Made by a program: the position numbers and the translations under genes. A stretch of DNA of 10,995 nucleotides, taken from contig CAJTPC010000037.1 in assembly GCA_910578245.1 (NCBI GenBank), forward strand, positions 1 through 10,995, written 5' to 3'. Positions 7,167 to 10,995 of the stretch are shown piece after piece. The stretch is from an uncultured Christensenella sp. Its GTDB lineage: Bacteria > Bacillota > Clostridia > Christensenellales > UBA3700. The notes beneath the pieces were generated by a model, which saw only the letters and a program-made list of their open reading frames with translations, made no database searches and was not told where the DNA came from. Within the stretch, counting starts at the first letter, position 1; each line of letters starts with the position of its first letter.

Positions 7167-7853
7167 TTAATTCTCCTTATCGCTAAACAAAGATTTAAGC
7201 CATGCGAAAAATCTTCCGAAAAGTTTCCACATAAGTTTTACAAACTTGAAAAAGATTGGCATTATCATTATACTAAGCCCTAACATTATAAGCCCCAATC
7301 CTATCATAACTGCTCCCAACGTATAATCGGAAAACAGTGCGACGACACCCTCGCCGATTGCGCCGATTCCTGCTAAAAGCAAAGCGCATGGAGTTACGCA
7401 AAACCCAATCGTCACGCCGACCATAGCCATAATAATTCCAAATATCGGAATTGCGAATATCACGCAAAGTAGCGCAAAAATCCAAGTTCTGTTGCTTGCT
7501 CTTTGTTGAGCGCTTTGGAATGAATACTGTTGTTGATTAAAAATTGGCTGAACTGCGCATTCTCCGCTTCCTTGACTATACGTCTGCTCGCAATCAGAAT
7601 CGGCGAAATATTGGGGATCGCTCTTTTCCCCGCATGAAGTATTATTTGAGAGTTGTTCGCCACTATCTGATAGTATACGCTGAGCTGCGTCATAGGGAGC
7701 GCCGAACTCGGCGGTTATTTCCCGCTCGGAATAACCTGCGTCGCGCCTATCGGCGTATGCTTCGGCATAGTAATCAAGCACTCTGACTCTCTCCTGTTCA
7801 GATACGCATAAAAGATTGCTTTTGAGTTCGTCCCGCCATTCGTTATACGTCAT
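7167..7853 (-). CDS. HAAS/DUF1700-family membrane protein
   Basis: A 228-residue protein (from the ATG) with an N-terminal cytoplasmic helical HAAS/DUF1700 domain and a hydrophobic C-terminal half. Seen: MTYNEWRDELKSNL at the start, then YYAEAYADRRDAGYSEREI and EFGAPYDAAQRIL, the signature of this domain. A Gln/Ser-rich linker follows (about 65-120), then about three or four membrane segments between ~125 and ~205, and a basic tail. The start is set at ATG 7851-7853, because an upstream in-frame GTG (7863-7865) lies within the GGAGGT ribosome binding site (7858-7863). The gene lies 18 bp after padR and 2 bp before the DUF4097-like gene. In this cassette the HAAS protein is thought to interact with, or be controlled by, the PadR regulator; its function is otherwise unknown. 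Confidence 0.83.
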   Translation of the reverse strand: MTYNEWRDELKSNLLCVSEQERVRVLDYYAEAYADRRDAGYSEREITAEFGAPYDAAQRILSDSGEQLSNNTSCGEKSDPQYFADSDCEQTYSQGSGECAVQPIFNQQQYSFQSAQQRASNRTWIFALLCVIFAIPIFGIIMAMVGVTIGFCVTPCALLLAGIGAIGEGVVALFSDYTLGAVMIGLGLIMLGLSIMIMPIFFKFVKLMWKLFGRFFAWLKSLFSDKEN

Positions 7854-7871
7854 AGTTACCTCCACTGTGGA

Positions 7872-8183
7872 CTATATACGACCACCAAATAACTTTTTAT
7901 ATATAGAATTTATTTCAAGCAAATCATCTCTGCCCGATTTGAGTTTTTCAAGTCCAAGCGCCGTTATCTTGTAATACCTTCTAAGACGCCCATTGAACTC
8001 GGCAGCGCGAGTAATCACATACCCGCCGACTTCCAGTCTTTTCAAAATAGGATAAAGCGTGCTCTCCGATATCTCGATGATGCCCGTAAGATCGCTTATT
8101 ATTTTATAGCCATAACTTTCCCCATTGCTAATAGCATGAAGAACGCATACGTCCAATATCCCTTTTTTCAACTGTATATCCAC
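7872..8183 (-). CDS. PadR-family transcriptional regulator
   Basis: A 103-residue winged-helix repressor. Seen: LKKGILDVCVLHAISNGESY (5-24), then GYKIISDLTG (25-34), SESTLYPILKRLEVGGYV (39-56), and the wing with GRLRRYYKITALGLEKL (65-81). This is a standard short PadR (type 2) layout without a long C-terminal domain. The start codon is GTG (8181-8183), preceded only by a weak GGGG-type ribosome binding site, which would keep regulator levels low. It leads the HAAS-DUF4097 operon, and a 23-bp palindrome covers its -10, so negative autoregulation is likely. PadR proteins often answer phenolics or cationic drugs; no ligand can be deduced here. Confidence 0.92.
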   Translation of the reverse strand: MDIQLKKGILDVCVLHAISNGESYGYKIISDLTGIIEISESTLYPILKRLEVGGYVITRAAEFNGRLRRYYKITALGLEKLKSGRDDLLEINSIYKKLFGGRI

Positions 8184-8204
8184 TTATAGTACCCCGCTAT
8201 ATAT

Positions 8205-8236
8205 AATACTATACAATGCATAGTATTGCTTGTCAA
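8205..8236 (-). promoter_or_regulatory. padR operon promoter with PadR-type operator
   Basis: On the minus strand a consensus TTGACA (8231-8236), a 17-bp spacer and TATAGT (8208-8213). A 23-bp inverted repeat (AATACTAT, 7 bp, ATAGTATT; 8205-8227) covers the -10 and most of the spacer. The arms are perfect 8-mers. Such a site is well placed for repression by PadR. The leader would be only about 18 nt. Confidence 0.82.
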
Positions 8237-8246
8237 GTATTTCCGC

Positions 8247-8265
8247 AATATTTAACGCAAATATT
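8247..8265. repeat. AT-rich inverted repeat between divergent promoters
   Basis: AATATTT (8247-8253) and AAATATT (8259-8265) flank AACGC. It stands between the padR promoter and the plus-strand leader promoter. It could be a regulator site or chance in AT-rich DNA. Confidence 0.35.
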
Positions 8266-8304
8266 ATTCTGTCAAATTAATTATAATTTTTATCAAATTT
8301 ATTC

Positions 8305-8333
8305 TTGACACAATAGTATGTATATCCTATAAT
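8305..8333 (+). promoter_or_regulatory. Consensus promoter of the structured leader
   Basis: TTGACA (8305-8310), a 17-bp spacer and TATAAT (8328-8333), a perfect sigma-A consensus. The start would be near 8340. Bases 8313-8330, overlapping spacer and -10, form an imperfect palindrome (14 of 18 positions symmetric, ATAG...CTAT) that shares the ATAGTAT half-site with the padR operator. Confidence 0.85.
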
Positions 8334-8340
8334 ATGACTC

Positions 8341-8481
8341 GGTAAGAATATGTTTACTGGATAATTAAATAGGATATCATCGGAGGACTGACTGTCGCAA
8401 CAGTCGGGCAAATAGCCCCTAGTCGGAAAAAGATGTCGAGTGCGCTCGGTTATTGAAAAATAATCGGGCGCTTATTTTTTT
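8341..8481 (+). promoter_or_regulatory. Structured leader RNA, riboswitch-like, with intrinsic terminator
   Basis: Seen: a compact three-way junction made of P1 GACU (8386-8389) with AGUC (8421-8424), P2 GACUGU-CGCA-ACAGUC (8390-8405) and P3 GGGC-AAAUA-GCCC (8406-8418), the helices abutting almost without linkers. It is followed by an A-rich linker (8427-8431) and a strong terminator. The unit lies between a consensus promoter and the start of a MepA-type MATE fragment. This promoter, compact aptamer-like fold, terminator and efflux-gene order is the layout of a transcriptional riboswitch. The mepA-associated guanidine-IV class is the candidate suggested by gene context; I could not match its consensus from memory, so the class is only a hypothesis. 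Alternatives are another riboswitch class or ribosome-mediated attenuation through a tiny ORF at 8433-8456. Confidence 0.6.
8442..8481 (+). terminator. Attenuator-type terminator in the leader
   Basis: A 13-bp stem pairs 8442-8454 with 8459-8471 (including two G-U pairs) around a GAAA loop, followed by TTATTTTTTT (8472-8481). It lies only 8 bp before the ATG of the MATE fragment, so it would stop transcription before the gene unless antitermination occurs. Confidence 0.9.
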
Positions 8482-8488
8482 ATCTAAA

Positions 8489-8599
8489 ATGAGTACCGTT
8501 ATGACGATAAAAATATCTGACCACTTCAACTTAAGAAAATTATTTCGTTTTGTTTTGCCATCGATTTTTATGATGATAGTTACATCTATATCAAGTTAG
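8489..8599 (+). pseudogene. Truncated MATE efflux transporter (N-terminal remnant)
   Basis: A 36-codon frame starting ATG 8489-8491 and ending TAG 8597-8599. Seen: ...KISDHFNLRKLFRFVLPSI, then FMMIVTSISS and a stop. The SDHF...LLRF.LPSI.MMI.TSIY pattern is the opening of MepA-like MATE multidrug/cation antiporters, which normally run ~440-460 residues with 12 membrane helices. Here only the cytoplasmic N terminus and part of helix 1 remain, ending where the family normally continues with YG(V/I)VDGFFVSN. A strong terminator follows 32 bp later. I read it as a large internal deletion that kept the regulated promoter, the gene's first codons and its 3' terminator. There is no good Shine-Dalgarno at 8489; ATG 8501 is an alternative start. 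A deliberate one-helix microprotein is possible but less likely. Confidence 0.78.
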
Positions 8600-8630
8600 G
8601 TAGCCGTACATAGATGAAAAATAAACGGCG

Positions 8631-8673
8631 ACCGCCGATAGAACACACTGCTCTATCGGCGGTTTTTTATTTT
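8631..8673 (+). terminator. Strong rho-independent terminator after the MATE remnant
   Basis: A 12-bp perfect stem, 8631-8642 (ACCGCCGATAGA) with 8652-8663, and a 9-nt loop, followed by TTTTTTATTTT (8663-8673). It closes the leader/remnant unit. The A-rich flank on the left may allow weaker function on the minus strand. Confidence 0.93.
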
Positions 8674-8686
8674 CAGATGTTTTACC

Positions 8687-8708
8687 AAAAAACGCTTTTC
8701 ATAAGCGT
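8687..8708 (-). terminator. Possible minus-strand terminator hairpin
   Basis: ACGCTT (8692-8697) and AAGCGT (8703-8708) form a 6-bp stem with a 5-nt loop; on the minus strand it is followed by six Ts. No minus-strand gene is visible just upstream, so it may be a relic or stop antisense transcription. The rest of 8674-8777 shows nothing I recognise. Confidence 0.4.
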
Positions 8709-8777
8709 ATAAGGATAGCAATCATAGCATCGAAAGATTCCACTCAGCGTAATTTTTAAAAAGCCGCTAAGAAATAC

Positions 8778-8806
8778 TTGACAAACATTTTTCCCGACAG
8801 TATAAT
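8778..8806 (+). promoter_or_regulatory. Consensus promoter of the nitroreductase-MATE operon
   Basis: TTGACA (8778-8783), a 17-bp spacer and TATAAT (8801-8806), a perfect match. The predicted start near 8813 gives a leader of about 93 nt before the nitroreductase ATG. Confidence 0.88.
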
Positions 8807-8837
8807 AATTTACGAAAATCGTTGTGGATTTTTCCTG

Positions 8838-8900
8838 ATGAGTCATCTTTTCGCCACAGAGCATTTAAGCTGTGTGGCGTTTTTTATGCTATGGAGGTAA
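8838..8900 (+). CDS. Possible 20-codon leader peptide overlapping the attenuator
   Basis: ATG 8838-8840 opens a frame MSHLFATEHLSCVAFFMLWR ending at TAA 8898-8900. The frame runs through the whole terminator hairpin (8852-8879) and its stop overlaps the nitroreductase ribosome binding site. A ribosome translating it would melt the terminator, as in translated-leader attenuation. Its own ribosome binding site is poor (GTGG at 8824-8827), so translation is uncertain. It could equally be a chance frame. Confidence 0.35.
   Translation: MSHLFATEHLSCVAFFMLWR
8852..8887 (+). terminator. Attenuator hairpin in the nitroreductase leader
   Basis: CGCCACA (8852-8858) pairs with TGTGGCG (8873-8879). After one G-G mismatch an inner AGC/GCT stem closes an ATTTAA loop. 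TTTTTT (8880-8885) follows. It lies between the promoter and the ATG. An alternative pairing of TGTGG (8823-8827) with CCACA (8854-8858) would break the hairpin, so an antiterminator is available. Confidence 0.75.
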
Positions 8901-8905
8901 TTTTT

Positions 8906-9433
8906 ATGGAAAACGAAGTTTTGCAGGCAATCAAGACAAGAAGAAGCATTCGCTCATTCAGCGAAAAGGTTGTTCCTGACGGACTGCTTGAAGCTGTGTT
9001 GGAAGCTGGAACATACGCCCCTACGGGAGGCGGCAGGCAATCGCCCATTATTATCGCTATCAAAGATCCTGTCTACCGCAAAGAAATAGCTTGCCTCAAT
9101 GCCGAAGTCATGGGAAAAGATACCGATCCGTATTACGGGGCACCGATTGTAATTCTCGTGCTTGCGGACGGGAAAGCAAGTACTTTTGTGGAATACGGGA
9201 GTTGCGTGCTGGAAAATATGATGCTCGCCGCACACGCTTTGGGACTCGGTTCCGTATGGGTACACCGCGAACGTGAAATTTTTGACGGCGAAAAAGGTAA
9301 GGCGCTTCTCCGCAAATGGGGGTTGCCCGAAACATTGCGCGGCGTTGGGGCGCTCGCACTCGGATACTCCAACCCTACAGTCAAACTTCCTGCGACTGTC
9401 GCGAGGAAATCCGATTATATCGTAAAAATCTGA
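8906..9433 (+). CDS. Nitroreductase-family FMN oxidoreductase
   Basis: A 175-residue FMN-dependent, NAD(P)H-using nitroreductase-fold enzyme, cytoplasmic and normally dimeric. The family reduces nitro-compounds, quinones or related electrophiles. Seen: TRRSIRSFSEK (11-21) with the FMN-phosphate-binding Arg pair; APTGGGRQSP (38-47); the Asn-containing ENMMLAAHALGLGSVWV helix (103-119); and the C-terminal ALGYS (151-155). Length fits the small-nitroreductase group. The start is ATG 8906-8908, with GGAGG at 8893-8897 (8-nt spacing); an in-frame TTG upstream at 8822 lies ahead of the attenuator and is rejected. The MATE gene follows by 18 bp, so the two are co-transcribed, suggesting joint modification and export of a toxic compound. 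That functional link is inference. Confidence 0.92.
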   Translation: MENEVLQAIKTRRSIRSFSEKVVPDGLLEAVLEAGTYAPTGGGRQSPIIIAIKDPVYRKEIACLNAEVMGKDTDPYYGAPIVILVLADGKASTFVEYGSCVLENMMLAAHALGLGSVWVHREREIFDGEKGKALLRKWGLPETLRGVGALALGYSNPTVKLPATVARKSDYIVKI

Positions 9434-9451
9434 CCGTAGGAGGGTTTACTC

Positions 9452-10795
9452 GTGGATCAGACTTTTATGAAAGAAAAACCTATATTGCCGTTGGTACTGA
9501 AAATGGCGCTACCGATGGTCATATCTATGCTTGTCAATTCGCTCTATAATATCATTGACAGCTTCTTTGTTTCGCAATTCAGTGAAAACGCTATGACCGC
9601 TATTTCTATCGTCTATCCGCTGCAAAATCTCGCAAATGCGGTGGGTGTCGGATTCGGTATCGGGGTCAATGCCACAGTCGCCTACTATCTCGGAGCAAAT
9701 AACGGACGTGCGGCAAACCGTTCGGCAACGCTTGGCATTCTTCTCAGTGCGCTACACGGGATTGTGCTTGCCGGCATCTGTGTGCTCTGCACACGCCCAT
9801 TCATCTTCCTTTTTACCGATAGCGAAGAGATTGCTACATACGGTATTGAATATTTCTATGTTGTTATCGCATTCGCACCCGTACTTACACTTGGCATAAT
9901 GTTTGAAAAGTTATTGCAGGCAACGGGCAAAATGAAAACGACAATGTTCTGTATGGCAATTGGCGCAATCGCCAACATATTCCTAGACCCGCTCTTTATT
10001 TTTGGGGCAGGGGTTATCCCTGCGATGGGTGTGTTCGGGGCGGCGCTCGCAACAGGAATTGGGCAAACACTCTCACTAATCGGTTATATTGTCGTGTCCT
10101 TAATTGCAAAGATACCCATTCGGCTACGGATGGAACATCGTGGCGAGGAAAAAATTTGCCGTAAACTTTATCTTTTGGGTATCCCAGCTTCTCTCAATAT
10201 GGCATTACCTTCTTTTATGATAATGTTCCTAAATATGATTTTGTCTGCATTCGCTGAAGTCTATGTCTTGATTTTGGGTATCTACTATAAATTGCAGACG
10301 TTTCTCTATTTTACCATCAACGGCATCGTTCAAGGGATACGCCCGTTGGTGAGTTACAACCTTGGGGCGGAACGAAATGACAGGGTTATAGGAATATTCA
10401 AAGTTACACTACTTTTAAGTTTCATTGTTATGGTCATTGGCACAATCCTATGTCTTGTATGCCCTGTGCAATTGATGGGGATATTTACAAACACGCCGCA
10501 AACGGCGGAACAAGGCGCTATTGCCCTTCGTATCATAAGCGCAGGCTTTATCGTCTCTGCCGTTTCCGTCGTTATCAGCGGAACATTTGAAGGATTGGGG
10601 AAAGGGATGCCTTCCTTGGTCATATCACTGTTAAGATATATTGCTATTCTTCCGATTGCATTTCTTATGTCTTATCTGTTTCAAGCTATTGGCGTATGGA
10701 ATTCGTTTTGGGTTACGGAATTGATTTCTGCTTTCGTATCGTGTGTACTATTTTGGTTTTGTTTTGTGAAGAAGTCGCTAAACAAAGCTAAATGA
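9452..10795 (+). CDS. MATE-family multidrug/cation efflux transporter
   Basis: A 447-residue integral membrane antiporter that exports cationic or amphipathic compounds using a Na+ or H+ gradient. Seen: KMALPMVISMLVNSLYNIIDSF (helix 1), FFVSQFSENAMTAISIVYP, the inner loop of the first half ending LLQATGKMKT, PLFIFGAGVIPAMGVFGAALA, and the second repeat beginning LLGIPASLNMALPSFMIMFLN with GIVQGIRPLVSYNLGA. This is the usual two-times-six-helix MATE layout at full length. The start is GTG 9452-9454, with AGGAGGG at 9438-9444 (7-nt spacing); the next ATG at 9467 lacks a suitable site. It is second gene of the nitroreductase operon and near, but opposite in state to, the gutted MATE remnant at 8489. 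Its N terminus differs clearly from the remnant's, so the two are not recent duplicates. The substrate is unknown. Confidence 0.94.
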   Translation: MDQTFMKEKPILPLVLKMALPMVISMLVNSLYNIIDSFFVSQFSENAMTAISIVYPLQNLANAVGVGFGIGVNATVAYYLGANNGRAANRSATLGILLSALHGIVLAGICVLCTRPFIFLFTDSEEIATYGIEYFYVVIAFAPVLTLGIMFEKLLQATGKMKTTMFCMAIGAIANIFLDPLFIFGAGVIPAMGVFGAALATGIGQTLSLIGYIVVSLIAKIPIRLRMEHRGEEKICRKLYLLGIPASLNMALPSFMIMFLNMILSAFAEVYVLILGIYYKLQTFLYFTINGIVQGIRPLVSYNLGAERNDRVIGIFKVTLLLSFIVMVIGTILCLVCPVQLMGIFTNTPQTAEQGAIALRIISAGFIVSAVSVVISGTFEGLGKGMPSLVISLLRYIAILPIAFLMSYLFQAIGVWNSFWVTELISAFVSCVLFWFCFVKKSLNKAK

Positions 10796-10909
10796 TGTGC
10801 AAACTTTTCCTAATCCACTATGTTCAAATCATGTAAGGTATTGATTTTACATAAAGCAACATGATATTCAATAAAACAGGCTTGGTGTAAGAAAGTAATT
10901 TTATATAGC
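10796..10909. other. Intergenic stretch, no gene seen
   Basis: Between the MATE stop and its terminator I see only a small inverted repeat, ATGTAA (10831-10836) with TTACAT (10847-10852), and no supportable gene. Confidence 0.6.
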
Positions 10910-10937
10910 AAAAAGAGGAGTTTCTGCTCCTCTTTTT
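10910..10937 (+). terminator. Rho-independent terminator of the nitroreductase-MATE operon
   Basis: An 11-bp stem AAAAAGAGGAG (10910-10920) with CTCCTCTTTTT (10927-10937) around TTTCTG, its 3' arm ending in Ts. The A and T arms make it potentially bidirectional. Confidence 0.9.
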
Positions 10938-10977
10938 ATTATGTGATTTAGAAGTAAAAAGTAAATCCGAACCACTC

Positions 10978-10990
10978 ACTTGTAACAAGT
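10978..10990. repeat. Short palindrome at window edge
   Basis: ACTTGT-A-ACAAGT, arms of 6 bp. It shares the CACTTGT word with the TetR operator candidate at 4509-4526. It may be an operator of a gene beyond the window or coincidence. Confidence 0.3.
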
Positions 10991-10995
10991 AAACA

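Noticed and set aside
7854..7865. GTG at 7863-7865 as start of the HAAS/DUF1700 gene
   Set aside because: The GTG lies within the GGAGGT ribosome binding site that serves the ATG at 7851-7853, and the family's N terminus begins at that ATG.
8247..8275. Second padR promoter (TTGACA at 8270-8275, minus)
   Set aside because: The hexamer 17 bp downstream is AATATT, a poor -10, while a consensus promoter lies nearer the gene.
8433..8456. Seven-codon leader ORF (MSSALGY) running into the terminator of the first leader
   Set aside because: Only a weak GGA upstream and very short; kept merely as an alternative to the riboswitch reading.
8682..8864. Minus-strand 60-codon frame across the nitroreductase promoter region
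   Set aside because: No recognisable domain or ribosome binding site, and it overlaps a perfect plus-strand promoter and attenuator.
8822..8905. TTG-started N-terminal extension of the nitroreductase
   Set aside because: It would place the start ahead of the attenuator hairpin without a ribosome binding site, and the fold begins at the ATG at 8906 with a good GGAGG.
1..10995. CRISPR array, insertion sequence, attachment site, tRNA or rRNA
   Set aside because: No regular direct repeats with spacers, transposase, terminal repeats with target duplication, or RNA-gene signatures were seen on either strand.

Overview
The window looks like chromosomal DNA from a low-GC Firmicute, most likely an uncultured gut-type clostridial lineage. 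The support is A+T-rich intergenic DNA, strong AGGAGG-like ribosome binding sites, near-consensus TTGACA/TATAAT promoters, compact U-tract terminators, TGA used as a stop, and typical Firmicute families (PadR/HAAS/DUF4097 cassette, MepA-type MATE, BIG2 lipoprotein). The lineage call is inference from style; no rRNA or other marker gene is present.

Left part (1-4530), all minus strand. A TetR-type regulator (3865-4482), a right-handed beta-helix protein resembling GH110 alpha-1,3-galactosidases (2246-3862) and an Old Yellow Enzyme-type flavin/iron-sulfur oxidoreductase (983-2185) form a probable operon. Its promoter carries an 18-bp imperfect palindrome between -35 and -10. A secreted BIG2-containing lipoprotein (92-895) follows, with its own candidate promoter and a clear terminator.

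Middle part (4561-8236). rsmI (16S rRNA 2'-O-methyltransferase, minus) has its own promoter and terminator. It is divergent from a membrane-anchored SGNH hydrolase (plus) whose promoter sits so close to the ATG that the mRNA may be leaderless. Convergent with that hydrolase is a minus-strand three-gene cassette: padR, a HAAS/DUF1700 membrane protein and a DUF4097-like protein with a regular ~19-residue repeat. A strong palindrome overlaps the padR promoter.

Right part (8305-10937), plus strand, is the most interesting. A consensus promoter drives a structured leader (three-way junction followed by a 13-bp terminator hairpin). Immediately downstream are only the first ~36 codons of a MepA-type MATE transporter, then a stop and a strong terminator. 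This reads as a riboswitch or attenuator left beside a gutted efflux gene. A second consensus promoter and a second leader follow, the latter with a terminator hairpin overlapped by a 20-codon ORF. They precede an apparently intact nitroreductase-MATE pair (8906-10795), closed by a terminator. The two units suggest turnover of drug/toxin-efflux modules at one locus, with RNA-level control in both. No rRNA, tRNA, insertion sequence or CRISPR array was seen.
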